From Pigmentiphaga kullae (GTDB lineage Bacteria > Pseudomonadota > Gammaproteobacteria > Burkholderiales > Burkholderiaceae_B), in the NCBI RefSeq assembly GCF_004216695.1, contig NZ_SGXC01000003.1, positions 124,001 to 188,000 on the forward strand: a stretch of 64,000 bases of DNA, given 5' to 3'. Positions 8,208-16,931 of the stretch are shown here, piece after piece. Below the pieces are notes generated by a model, which did not search any database, was not told where the DNA came from, and saw only the letters and a list, made by a program, of their open reading frames with translations. Each line of letters begins with the position of its first letter. The stretch's first letter is position 1. Both the position numbers and the translations under genes were made by a program.

Positions 8208-9695
8208 ATGGCTATCCATACTGATGTGCTGGTCGTGGGCGGCGGCAACGCCGCCTTGTGCGCGGCGCTGGCGGCACGCGCGCACGGCGTCTCGGTAATG
8301 GTGCTCGAACGGGCACCCGAAGACGAACGGGGTGGCAACAGCCGCTTCACCGAAGGTTCGATGCGTTTTGCCTTCAAGGGGGTGGACGACCTGCTGAAGG
8401 TCGTGCCCGACCTGACCGAGGACGAAAAGCAGAACACCGACTTCGGCGCCTATACCGAGGACGATTTCTTCGACGATCTTTTCCGCGTCACCGATTTCCG
8501 CAGCGATCCCGACCTGGCCGAGGTCCTGGTCAGGCGCAGCTTCGACACCGTGTGCTGGCTGCGCTCGCTCGGGCTGCGCTACGTGCCCAAGTACGGCAAG
8601 CAGGCCTACAAGGTGGATGGCCGCTTCAAGTTCTCCGGCGGGGTGGTGGTGGAGGTGGTGGGGGGCGGCGCGGGCCTGGTCGACTCGCTCTACAAGCTGG
8701 TCGCCGACCGTGGCATAGACGTGCGCTACAACGCCCGCGCGCTTTCCCTGCTGGCCGACGACAGCGGTGTTCACGGCGTCCGGGCGCGCATCGACGGCAA
8801 GACCCGGGATATCGAAAGCCACGCGGTGATCCTGGCCTGCGGCGGCTTCGAGGCCAACGCGGAATGGCGCGCCCGCTACCTGGGGCCGGGCTGGGATCTG
8901 GCCAAGGTGCGCGGATCGCGCTTCAACACCGGCGACGGACTGCGCATGGCGATCGACGCCGGCGCGCTGCCGGTCGGCAACTGGTCGGGCTGCCACGTGG
9001 TCGCGGGCGACCTGAACGCGCCGAACTATGGCGATCTCAAGTTCGGCGATGCCTTCCAGAAGCACAGCTATCCGTTCGGCGTGTTGGTCAATGCCGAAGG
9101 CAAGCGCTTCTTCGACGAGGGCTACGACTTCCGCATGTACACCTATGTGGAGTGCGGGCTGGCGCTGGCGCGCCAACCCAAGCAACTGGCTTACCAGGTC
9201 TTCGACGGCAAGGTGCTGCATCTGTTGCGCGACGAGTACCGGCTGCGCAGCGTGACCAAGGTGCGCGCCGATACGCTGGAAGGTTTGGCCGAGAGCCTGG
9301 AAGGGGTCAATCCGCAGCAGTTCCTGGCCACCATACGGGAGTACAACGCGGCGGTCCGTACCGACCGGGCGTTCGATCCCAACAGCAAGGACGGGCGCTG
9401 CACGGAAGGCCTGGCGTTGAACAAGTCGAACTGGGCCAACACCATCGACGAGGGCCCGTTCGAGGCCTACCCGGTTACCACCGGCATCACGTTCACCTTC
9501 GGCGGGCTCAAGATCAATGCCCGCGCCGAAGTGGAGGACGTCGACGCGCGCGTCATCCCGGGCCTCTATACGGCGGGCGAAATGGTGGGGGGACTCTTCT
9601 ATTCGAACTACCCCGGCGGCAGCGGCTTGATCTCGGGCTCCGTCTTCGGGCGGGTCGCGGGCGATGCCGCCGCGGAATACGTGCGTTCGCGCTAG
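8208..9695 (+). CDS. tcuA: FAD-dependent tricarballylate dehydrogenase-like protein (TcuA family)
   Basis: A 495-aa flavoprotein of the fumarate reductase/succinate dehydrogenase family. The N-terminal dinucleotide-binding motif VLVVGGGNAALCAALAARA lies at about residues 7-25, followed by ERAPEDERGGNSRFTEG; the C-terminal FAD segment reads GLYTAGEMVGGLFYSNYPGG. This resembles TcuA, which oxidises tricarballylate to cis-aconitate. A TcuB-type iron-sulfur/heme partner is absent; etfB and etfA are in the same operon instead. The true substrate could be another saturated or hydroxylated carboxylate. Confidence 0.82.
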   Translation: MAIHTDVLVVGGGNAALCAALAARAHGVSVMVLERAPEDERGGNSRFTEGSMRFAFKGVDDLLKVVPDLTEDEKQNTDFGAYTEDDFFDDLFRVTDFRSDPDLAEVLVRRSFDTVCWLRSLGLRYVPKYGKQAYKVDGRFKFSGGVVVEVVGGGAGLVDSLYKLVADRGIDVRYNARALSLLADDSGVHGVRARIDGKTRDIESHAVILACGGFEANAEWRARYLGPGWDLAKVRGSRFNTGDGLRMAIDAGALPVGNWSGCHVVAGDLNAPNYGDLKFGDAFQKHSYPFGVLVNAEGKRFFDEGYDFRMYTYVECGLALARQPKQLAYQVFDGKVLHLLRDEYRLRSVTKVRADTLEGLAESLEGVNPQQFLATIREYNAAVRTDRAFDPNSKDGRCTEGLALNKSNWANTIDEGPFEAYPVTTGITFTFGGLKINARAEVEDVDARVIPGLYTAGEMVGGLFYSNYPGGSGLISGSVFGRVAGDAAAEYVRSR

Positions 9696-9698
9696 GCC

Positions 9699-11060
9699 AT
9701 GGAAACGACCGGTTTCGCCGACGGCGACGAGATCCGCGCCCGGTTCTCCCGCCGCATGTCGGAAATGTACAGGCGCGAGGTACCGCAGTACGGCGCGCTG
9801 CTCGACCTGGTCGCGGACGTCAATGCCGCCGCGCTGCAACGCGATCCGGCGCTGCGCGAGCACCTGGCGCGTGCCGGGGAACTGGAACGCCTGGGGGTCG
9901 AGCGCCATGGCGCGATCCGTCTCGGCTCCGCCGGGGAGCTTGCAACGATGCGGCGCATCTTCGCCGTCATGGGCATGCAGCCTGTCGGCTACTACGATCT
10001 TTCGGTCGCGGGCGTGCCCGTGCATGCCACCGCCTTCCGCCCGGTGGACGAGAAGTCGCTGGCGCGCAATCCGTTCCGGGTCTTCACGTCGCTATTGCGC
10101 CTGGACCTGATCGGGGATGCGGGCCTGCGCAAGACCGCGGCGGAAATCCTGGAACGGCGCCGGATCTTCACTCCCCGCCTGCTGGCCTTGGTCGAGCGGG
10201 CGGAAGGGCAGGGCGGGCTGGCCGGTGCCCAGGCCGACGAACTGGTGGCCGAGGCTCTGCAGACCTTTCGTTGGCACAGCGCGGCCACGGTGGACAAGTC
10301 GACCTACGCCAGGCTGCACGACGCCCACCGCCTGGTCGCCGACGTCGTCTGCTTCAAGGGGCCTCACATCAATCACCTGACGCCGCGCACGCTGGACATC
10401 GATGCCGTGCAGGCGGCAATGCCGGCGCGAGGCATCGCCGCCAAGACGGTGATCGAAGGGCCGCCGCCGCGCAAGGTGGCGCTTCTGCTCAGGCAGACGA
10501 GTTTCAAGGCACTGGAGGAGCGCATTGCCTTCGCCGGCGAGGACGTCCGGGCACCGGGCACGCATACCGCCCGCTTCGGCGAGATCGAGCAGCGCGGGGT
10601 GGCACTGACCCGCAAGGGGCGCGCACGCTACGACGCGTTGCTGGCGCGCGCCCGGCGGGGCGCGTCTGGCCAGGATTACGCCGGCCGGCTGGCCGGCGCG
10701 TTCAAGGACTTCCCCGACGATCTGTCCACGCTGCGACGCGAGGGGCTGGCTTTCTTCCGCTATGCGCGCACCGGCCGGGGCAGCCGGGGCGCTGCCGCCG
10801 AGGGCCTTTCCCTGGAGACGCAGATCGAACGCGGCCTGGTCCGCGCCGATCCCATTGTCTATGAAGACTTCCTGCCCGTGAGCGCCGCCGGCATCTTCCA
10901 GTCCAACCTGGGGGACGCAGGACCTCGCAGCTATGCCGGCAACGCCGCTCAAGCGGCATTCGAGCAGGCCCTGGGGGCATCGGTGCTGGACGAGATCGCG
11001 CTGTACGAAGCGGCGCAAACCCGTTCGCTCGACGCGCTTCGCGCAAAGGTGAGGCAATGA
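9699..11060 (+). CDS. hglS: 2-oxoadipate dioxygenase/decarboxylase family protein (HglS/YdcJ, DUF1338)
   Basis: A 453-aa Fe(II)-dependent VOC-fold enzyme. In HglS of Pseudomonas putida this family converts 2-oxoadipate to D-2-hydroxyglutarate. The expected metal ligands are in place: His70 in ERHGAIR, His226 in GPHINH and a glutamate at 295 in ARFGEIEQ. Arg74, reported to contact substrate, is also conserved. It starts 3 bases after the tcuA-like stop, and its TGA overlaps the etfB ATG by 4 bases (ATGA), so it is firmly part of the operon. No lysine catabolism genes are nearby, so the substrate here may be a different 2-oxo acid. Confidence 0.85.
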   Translation: METTGFADGDEIRARFSRRMSEMYRREVPQYGALLDLVADVNAAALQRDPALREHLARAGELERLGVERHGAIRLGSAGELATMRRIFAVMGMQPVGYYDLSVAGVPVHATAFRPVDEKSLARNPFRVFTSLLRLDLIGDAGLRKTAAEILERRRIFTPRLLALVERAEGQGGLAGAQADELVAEALQTFRWHSAATVDKSTYARLHDAHRLVADVVCFKGPHINHLTPRTLDIDAVQAAMPARGIAAKTVIEGPPPRKVALLLRQTSFKALEERIAFAGEDVRAPGTHTARFGEIEQRGVALTRKGRARYDALLARARRGASGQDYAGRLAGAFKDFPDDLSTLRREGLAFFRYARTGRGSRGAAAEGLSLETQIERGLVRADPIVYEDFLPVSAAGIFQSNLGDAGPRSYAGNAAQAAFEQALGASVLDEIALYEAAQTRSLDALRAKVRQ

Positions 11061-11806
11061 AAATACTGGTCGCGGTCAAGCGGGTGGTGGACTACAACGT
11101 GAAGGTCCGCGTCAAGGCGGACGGCTCCGGCGTGGACATCGCCAACGCGAGGATGAGCATGAATCCCTTCGACGAGATCGCCGTCGAGGAAGCCGTCCGG
11201 CTGAAGGAAAAGGGTGTCGCCACCGAGGTCGTGGCCGTCTCCTGCGGCGTCGCCGCGTGCCAGGAGACCTTGCGCACCGCCATGGCCATGGGCGCCGACC
11301 GGGGCATCCTGGTCGAGACCGACGAAGCGCTGCAGCCCCTGGCCGTGGCCAAGGTGCTCAAGGCGCTGGCCGACCGGGAGCAGCCGCGGCTCATGCTGCT
11401 GGGCAAGCAGGCCATCGACGACGACGCGAACCAGACGGGCCAGATGCTGGCGGCGCTGGCGGATCTGCCGCAGGCGACCTTCGCGGGCCGGATCGAGCTG
11501 CGGGACGGCGAGGCGGTGGTCACCCGCGAGGTCGACAAGGGCGTGGAGACCGTCGTGCTGTCCCTGCCCGCCGTCGTCACCGTCGATCTGAGGCTGAATG
11601 CGCCGCGTTTCGTCACCTTGCCCAACGTCATGAAGGCCAGGAAGAAGACCATCGAGGTCGTCAAGCCCGACGATCTCGGGGTCCAGGCCGGATCGCGCCT
11701 GCGCACGATCCGCGTCACCGAGCCGCGTCCGCGCACGGCGTCCGCCAGGGTGCCCGACGTGGCGACGCTGGTCGACCGGTTGCGCAACGAAGCCAAGGTC
11801 CTTTGA
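11057..11806 (+). CDS. etfB: Electron transfer flavoprotein beta subunit
   Basis: A 249-aa EtfB of normal length, with the opening MKILVAVKRVVDYNVKVRV and the segment GKQAIDDDANQTGQMLA near residues 116-132 that forms part of the AMP/FAD site. It transfers electrons from flavin dehydrogenases to ETF:quinone oxidoreductase. Translation is coupled to the hglS-like gene by a 4-base overlap. Its presence inside this operon suggests a dedicated electron acceptor for the TcuA-like dehydrogenase. Confidence 0.95.
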   Translation: MKILVAVKRVVDYNVKVRVKADGSGVDIANARMSMNPFDEIAVEEAVRLKEKGVATEVVAVSCGVAACQETLRTAMAMGADRGILVETDEALQPLAVAKVLKALADREQPRLMLLGKQAIDDDANQTGQMLAALADLPQATFAGRIELRDGEAVVTREVDKGVETVVLSLPAVVTVDLRLNAPRFVTLPNVMKARKKTIEVVKPDDLGVQAGSRLRTIRVTEPRPRTASARVPDVATLVDRLRNEAKVL

Positions 11807-11817
11807 GGGAGAGTCGC

Positions 11818-12750
11818 ATGGCCGCACTCGTCGTTGCCGGGCACGACAACGTTTCCATCGAATCCGCCACGCTCAGTACCATCGCGGCCGCCGCCGCTTG
11901 CGGCGGCGAGGTCCACGTACTGGTCGCCGGCAGCGGGGCGGACGCAGCCGCCCGGGCCGCATCCCGGATCGCCGGCGTCGCCCGGGTGCTGCATGCCGAG
12001 GCACCTTGCCTGGCCGATGGCCTGGCCGAGAACGTCGCGGCCCAGGTGCTTGCCGCGGCCGGCGGCTACAGCCACATCCTTTTTCCTGCGAACGCCGCAG
12101 GCAAGAGCGTCGCGCCGCGCGTCGCGGCGAAGCTCGACGTCTCCCAGATCAGCGACATCGTCCGCGTGGAAGGCGCGGACACCTTCGAGCGGCCCATCTA
12201 TGCCGGCAACGCGCTGGCCCTGGTGCAGAGCGGCGATCCCGTCAAGGTGATCACCGTGCGCGCCACGGGTTTCGATCCGGTGGCGGAGACGGGCGGGGAC
12301 GCGCCGATCGAATCCATACCGGTAGTGTCCGGCCACGGCAAGAGCCGTTTCGCCGGACGCGAGATCAGCAGCAGCGGCCGTCCCGACCTGACCGCCGCGA
12401 AAATCGTGGTGTCGGGCGGCCGCGGGTTGGGCAGCGCCGACCGGTTCCGGGAGGTCATCGGTCCGCTGGCCGACAAGCTGGGCGCGGCGATCGGCGCCAG
12501 CCGCGCCGCCGTCGATGCGGGCTATGCCCCGCACGACGTGCAGGTCGGGCAGACCGGCAAGGTCGTGGCGCCGCAGCTCTATATCGCCACGGGCATCTCG
12601 GGCGCCATCCAGCATCTGGCCGGCATGAAGGATTCCAAGGTGATCGTGGCGATCAACAAGGATGGCGAGGCGCCGATCTTCGGCGTTGCCGACTATGGGC
12701 TGGAGGCGGACCTGTTCGAGGCGGTCCCGGAACTGCTGGCGCGGCTGTAG
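11818..12750 (+). CDS. etfA: Electron transfer flavoprotein alpha subunit
   Basis: A 310-aa EtfA. The ATG at 11818 is preceded by GAGGGAGAG, and the start [15 protein letters not shown] is typical. The C-terminal FAD-binding domain carries the family signature [17 protein letters not shown] (about residues 260-276) and VSGGRGLG. It pairs with etfB 11 bases upstream and is the last gene of the rightward operon. Confidence 0.95.
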   Translation: MAALVVAGHDNVSIESATLSTIAAAAACGGEVHVLVAGSGADAAARAASRIAGVARVLHAEAPCLADGLAENVAAQVLAAAGGYSHILFPANAAGKSVAPRVAAKLDVSQISDIVRVEGADTFERPIYAGNALALVQSGDPVKVITVRATGFDPVAETGGDAPIESIPVVSGHGKSRFAGREISSSGRPDLTAAKIVVSGGRGLGSADRFREVIGPLADKLGAAIGASRAAVDAGYAPHDVQVGQTGKVVAPQLYIATGISGAIQHLAGMKDSKVIVAINKDGEAPIFGVADYGLEADLFEAVPELLARL

Positions 12751-12866
12751 CGCCTGTCGGAAGGAGAAGTTGCCTGCCCCGAACACTGTGCGCAGGCGCA
12801 GGTAGGGGGAAAGCGGCTTGTTCGCTATCATGGCCGGAAAAATGGCCTGGATTCGAGCGAACATTC

Positions 12867-14174
12867 ATGATTGACGCCTCACCCTCCACCGCCGGCAGTG
12901 GCAACGAAGCGCTTGCCGCCGTACCCGGCGAACTGCGTGTCTTCCAATGGCACGACCACGCTTCCCTCTGGTTCAACCTGGGGGTCGGGCTGCTGGTCAT
13001 GCAGATGGGCTCGTATCTGCTGCCGGCCCTGAGCCCCCCGCAAGCCTTGCTGGCCATCGTGCTGGGGTCCGTGGTGGGCGCCGGCCTGCTGGGCTGGGTC
13101 GCGTGGATCGGCTGCCGCAGCGGCCTGTCCAGCGCCGGGCTGATGGTGGCGGTCTACGGGCGCAGCTTCGCGCGCCTGCCCATCGTCCTGAACATCGTGC
13201 AACTGCTGGGCTGGGGCGCTTTCGAGCTGGTGGTGATGCGCGATGCCACGGTCGCCGTGGGCCGCCATGGCGGCGCCATGACCGCCGATTACTGGCCCTA
13301 CCTGGCCACGCTGCTCTGGGGCGCCGTGATCCTGCTGCTCATCGGCGGCTCCATGGTGCGCCTGGTGCGCCGCATCGTCTCGCGCGTGGCGCTGCCGCTG
13401 GTCGTGCTCTCGCTGCTGTGGCTGAGCTGGCAATTCCTTTCCATGGCGCAGAGCCAGGGCCTGGCGGCCTTGTGGAACCGGAGCGGCTCGGGCGGCATGG
13501 GCGCGCTGTCGGCCTTGGACCTGGTGATCGCCATGCCCATCAGCTGGCTGCCTCTGGTGGCCGACTACGCGCGCCACGGCAAGAGCGGCCGTTCGGCGTT
13601 CACGGGCGCCTGGACCGGCTATGCCGTGGCCAACATCTGGTGCTACGGCCTGGGCGTGCTGGTCGCGCTGACCCTGCCGAGCCAGGACCTGATCATGGCC
13701 CTGCTGCAGGCCCAGGGCGGCCTGATCGCCTTGTCCCTGGTGCTGATCGACGAAGTCGACAACGCCTACGGCGACACCTATTCGGCTTCCGTGTCGGCGC
13801 ACAGCATCGTTCCGCGCTGGAGCATCCGCCGCTGGGGGCTGCTGATCGCCACGGCCTGCTGCCTGCTGGCCATGGTGCTGCCCATGCACAGCCTGGAGCC
13901 GTTCCTGCTGCTGCTCAGTTCCTGCTTCGTCCCGCTGTTCGGCGTCATGCTCGGCACCCTGGGCCTGGGCGCCGACGCCAACCGGCTGCTGCGCCAGGCG
14001 CCCGCGGTACGGATCAAGGCCGTGCTGATCTGGGCTGCTGGCGTTGCCTGCTATCACCTGCTGCCGCTGGCGACCACGGCGCTCGGCTCGGCCTTGCCCA
14101 CGCTGGCGCTGAGTTTCGGGCTGGCCGTGGTGTTCATGCGGCGGCGGGAGCAGGCGGAGCCCGTTCCCGCCTGA
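12867..14174 (+). CDS. cytX: NCS1-type nucleobase/thiazole-pyrimidine permease (CytX-like)
   Basis: A 435-aa integral membrane protein with about twelve hydrophobic segments, matching the cytosine/purine/allantoin permease superfamily; it most resembles CytX, a putative hydroxymethylpyrimidine transporter. Landmarks: ASLWFNLGVGLLVMQMGSYL in TM1 and IAMPISWLPLVADYARHGKS in the middle. The ATG at 12867 was chosen because it opens the recognisable family sequence. CytX genes are often preceded by a thiamine pyrophosphate riboswitch; none is recognisable in the 116 bases upstream, so a thiamine-precursor role is only tentative. Confidence 0.75.
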   Translation: MIDASPSTAGSGNEALAAVPGELRVFQWHDHASLWFNLGVGLLVMQMGSYLLPALSPPQALLAIVLGSVVGAGLLGWVAWIGCRSGLSSAGLMVAVYGRSFARLPIVLNIVQLLGWGAFELVVMRDATVAVGRHGGAMTADYWPYLATLLWGAVILLLIGGSMVRLVRRIVSRVALPLVVLSLLWLSWQFLSMAQSQGLAALWNRSGSGGMGALSALDLVIAMPISWLPLVADYARHGKSGRSAFTGAWTGYAVANIWCYGLGVLVALTLPSQDLIMALLQAQGGLIALSLVLIDEVDNAYGDTYSASVSAHSIVPRWSIRRWGLLIATACCLLAMVLPMHSLEPFLLLLSSCFVPLFGVMLGTLGLGADANRLLRQAPAVRIKAVLIWAAGVACYHLLPLATTALGSALPTLALSFGLAVVFMRRREQAEPVPA

Positions 14175-14197
14175 CCGCTTCCGATGGCCGCCGCTCT

Positions 14198-14216
14198 CTG
14201 CCGGCTTCAGCGGCAG
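14198..14216. terminator. Possible bidirectional terminator stem
   Basis: CTGCCG, a 7-base loop and CGGCAG lie between the convergent permease and tannase genes, overlapping the tannase stop codon. There is no clear U-tract, so this is a weak call. Confidence 0.3.
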
Positions 14217-15838
14217 ATGTAGTTCGCCGCATCATCCGGGTCGCCCGTTCCCCGGTAGGCCGCCTGTGCGGGATAGGCGCACAGCGGACGGGTTCTTTGT
14301 ACCGATCCTGCCGCCACCCTTGATGCGACGAAGTCGTCCGGCGGAGTGCCTTGTTCCACCCACCGGTCCATGATGGCAAGAATGTCGCGGCTCGGATCCG
14401 GCGCGGTATCGGCGTCGGCGCGCAAGGTGGTCGCGCCGGGGCCGCCGCTGCAGTGGCCCATGCCGGGAACCAGGAATAGCCGGTAGAACTCGTCGAGCGC
14501 TGTCCGGGATCCTTGCGCGGCGAGTACGCGATCGTAGTAGCCGATGCTGTCGTAGGCACTGACCACCGGATCGCTCCAGCCGTGATAGACCATCAGCTTG
14601 CCACCCCTCGCCTTGAACGCCGACAGGTCGGCGCTGGTCTGGTCGACCAGTGGCGCGATCTTCGCATACGCATAAGAAACGTCGCGGTCGAAATCGAATG
14701 TCCACCAGTTCCACTGCGGATCGTCGAAAACCCAGTAGCGCCAGAAATCGGCCCGTACCGGCTCGGTCGACCCCATGTAGCCTGACCAGCCCGATTCGCT
14801 GCCCACGGGCCAGCCGGGATAGAGCTGGGCCTTCGTGCGGGGATTGCGCGGACCCTGATAGATGTTCCGCGCGGCGCCAAGCTGGTCGGGTGTGAGGCAG
14901 TCCGCGGCATCGCCCGCGGTGCACAGCAGGCTGGCGACGTCGAACTTGTCCGCGGTACAGGCGCGGGGATCGTCGATGACGCCGTCCGCCACGCCATCCA
15001 GCGTGTCGCAGGCCGCGACGGCGCGGTCCGTGATGAGCCGGAGCTTGGCCGTCGTCAGGAACTGCGTGAGGTTGTCGTTGGCGGGACGGTTGGAGCGGAA
15101 ACGCCACATGAATTCGATGTTCAGGGCGGTGCGGTTATTGCCCGGAGCGCCGGCGATGATGCCGTCGAAATCCTCGGGATAGCGCTGCGCCTCCGCGAAC
15201 CCCTGATGGCCGCCCGTGGAACATCCCAGGTAGTAGGCCCGGTTGGCCGGCGTACCGCGCAGCTCGGTCAGCAGCTGCTTGCCGGCGACCGTGATCGCAT
15301 TGACCGACCGGGAGCCCCAGTCGATGATTTTCTCGGCATTGCCGACGCCCCACAGCATGTCCTCCGTCTGGTGGCCGGTATCGCCGCCCAGGACGGCATA
15401 GCCCTGCCGCATGGCGTAGGCCATGTCGCCGTAGCTCAGCGCCGGGCTGTAGCCGCCGTTGCCGGTCGTGACCAGCTTGCCGTTCCAGGATGTTCCTTCG
15501 GGCACCCAGAGCTGGAAGTTGATACGCGAGCTGGCCGTGGGCATGGCCACGGCGTCGATGCGGCAGAACGCGGGGACGTCGTTCAGGTCCTGGCGACTGT
15601 CGGCGGGGCGATAGGTGCCGGCGGGAACGGACGATACCGCCGTGATGCTCGCCGAGGGGATCCGCACGTCGGCGAAGCTTTCCGGCTGGCAGGCGCGGGC
15701 GACGGGTTCCGGGGAGACGGGCGGCGGGGTCCCGCCGCTGCCGTCACCGCCTCCGTCGCCGCCGCCGCAGGCCGCGAGCGACGCGGCCAGGACAAGCGCG
15801 ACAGGCAATGCGGTGCGTGCGGGAAGTGGATATCCCAT
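14207..15838 (-). CDS. Tannase/feruloyl esterase family lipoprotein
   Basis: A 543-aa secreted esterase. The ATG at 15836-15838 follows AAAGGAG; the ORF could extend 28 codons further, but this start gives a clean lipoprotein signal with lipobox LAAC (Cys24) and a Gly-rich linker. The nucleophile lies in LGCSTGGHQG (Cys206-Ser207) and the histidine in VPGMGHCSGG, the paired Cys-Ser and His-Cys arrangement that defines the tannase family. It probably hydrolyses aromatic carboxylate esters at the outer membrane or in the periplasm. The exact ester is unknown. Confidence 0.88.
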   Translation of the reverse strand: MGYPLPARTALPVALVLAASLAACGGGDGGGDGSGGTPPPVSPEPVARACQPESFADVRIPSASITAVSSVPAGTYRPADSRQDLNDVPAFCRIDAVAMPTASSRINFQLWVPEGTSWNGKLVTTGNGGYSPALSYGDMAYAMRQGYAVLGGDTGHQTEDMLWGVGNAEKIIDWGSRSVNAITVAGKQLLTELRGTPANRAYYLGCSTGGHQGFAEAQRYPEDFDGIIAGAPGNNRTALNIEFMWRFRSNRPANDNLTQFLTTAKLRLITDRAVAACDTLDGVADGVIDDPRACTADKFDVASLLCTAGDAADCLTPDQLGAARNIYQGPRNPRTKAQLYPGWPVGSESGWSGYMGSTEPVRADFWRYWVFDDPQWNWWTFDFDRDVSYAYAKIAPLVDQTSADLSAFKARGGKLMVYHGWSDPVVSAYDSIGYYDRVLAAQGSRTALDEFYRLFLVPGMGHCSGGPGATTLRADADTAPDPSRDILAIMDRWVEQGTPPDDFVASRVAAGSVQRTRPLCAYPAQAAYRGTGDPDDAANYICR

Positions 15839-15979
15839 GATTTCTCCTTTGGTGTGGCGCCGCGCTCGTTGTCGATCTTGTGCGCGTGGCGAGGGTGGGC
15901 GCAGCCTTCTTGTCCGCCGCACTCTAAGCCGGGAGATTTCATTTGGGAATTCGAAAATTTACATGAATTTATCGATTGT

Positions 15980-16897
15980 TCAGGATAATCGGGACGGCGA
16001 ACGATGACGTGCCATGGTGAACGCCCCCTCGGCCACCAGGACCAGCACAGCCACCCAGATCGCCAGGTAGGTGGGCCACTGCGAGAAAGGAATCGATTCG
16101 CCCAGCACCCCCGCGGCGACGACCACCAGCAGGACCGGTTCCACATAGATCAGCAGGCCGAACAGCGTCACGTTCAGCTTCGGCGCCGATAGCGCCTGCA
16201 ACCCCAGCGCCGAGGCGCTGATGATCCCCAGGCCGAGGATCAGCCACGGCAGGCTGGGCGGGGCATCGGCAGGCAGCGCGTAGCCGCCCTGCAGGACGAA
16301 GAACACACTGACGGGCAGGCCCAGCGTCATGTCCAGCCACAGCGAACCCAGGGTATTGGTATGGGTGGCGCGGCGCAGCCAGAAATAGCCGGGATAGCCC
16401 AGGCACACCAGCAGCGCGGGCCAGGATACGGTGCGGACGATCGCCAACTGATAGGCGATGCTCACGAGCGCCAGTCCGCCGGCCAGCAGCTGCATCCGGC
16501 TGATGCGTTCCTTGAACGCGAGCCGGCCCAGCGCGACCATCGCGATAGGCAGCAGGAAATAACCCAGCGACACGTCGAGCCCGTGGCCGTTGACGGGCGC
16601 CCACATGAACAGCCAGAGCTGGGCGCCGAGCAGGGTGGCCGACAGCACGCGCTGCGCCCAGAAGAACCGCTCGCGGCGCAACCGCGCGGCAAGCTGGCGG
16701 ATCTCGTGCCAACGCCCCATGGCCAGGACCAGGAGCGTCAGCGCCGGGACGGTCAGCAGCATGCGCCAGCCGTAGATGGCCGCGCCGTCCAGGGGGCGCA
16801 GCAAGGTGGTGTAGGCGGACATCAGCGCGAACAGCGCCGAGGAGGCGACGTTGAGCAGGACGCCGGTGGAGGTGTTGAGGGAAGGCGGGGCGGTCAT
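15980..16897 (-). CDS. rarD: EamA family transporter (RarD-like)
   Basis: A 305-aa drug/metabolite transporter with about ten transmembrane segments arranged as two EamA repeats. It resembles RarD, with landmarks such as RVLSATLLGAQLWLFMWAPV and GLLIYVEPVLLVVVAA. It is likely an inner-membrane exporter of a metabolite; family members have poorly known substrates. It sits alone between the tannase gene and a LysR regulator on the same strand. The 141 bases between it and the tannase start are AT-rich and probably hold the tannase promoter. Confidence 0.82.
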   Translation of the reverse strand: MTAPPSLNTSTGVLLNVASSALFALMSAYTTLLRPLDGAAIYGWRMLLTVPALTLLVLAMGRWHEIRQLAARLRRERFFWAQRVLSATLLGAQLWLFMWAPVNGHGLDVSLGYFLLPIAMVALGRLAFKERISRMQLLAGGLALVSIAYQLAIVRTVSWPALLVCLGYPGYFWLRRATHTNTLGSLWLDMTLGLPVSVFFVLQGGYALPADAPPSLPWLILGLGIISASALGLQALSAPKLNVTLFGLLIYVEPVLLVVVAAGVLGESIPFSQWPTYLAIWVAVLVLVAEGAFTMARHRSPSRLS

Positions 16898-16931
16898 TGG
16901 GGTGGGGGTTCGGAAGATGGCCAGGACCGAT

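Noticed and set aside
7686-10025. Long open frame of 779 codons on the minus strand
   Set aside because: It lies opposite the well-supported tcuA and amidohydrolase genes; its composition is that of a GC-rich antisense shadow with no recognisable domains.
11092-12864. Minus-strand open frame of 590 codons over etfB/etfA
   Set aside because: Shadow of the ETF genes, no domain content.
12751-12866. TPP riboswitch before the CytX-like gene
   Set aside because: The conserved CUGAGA and GAUC-type core elements are not found.
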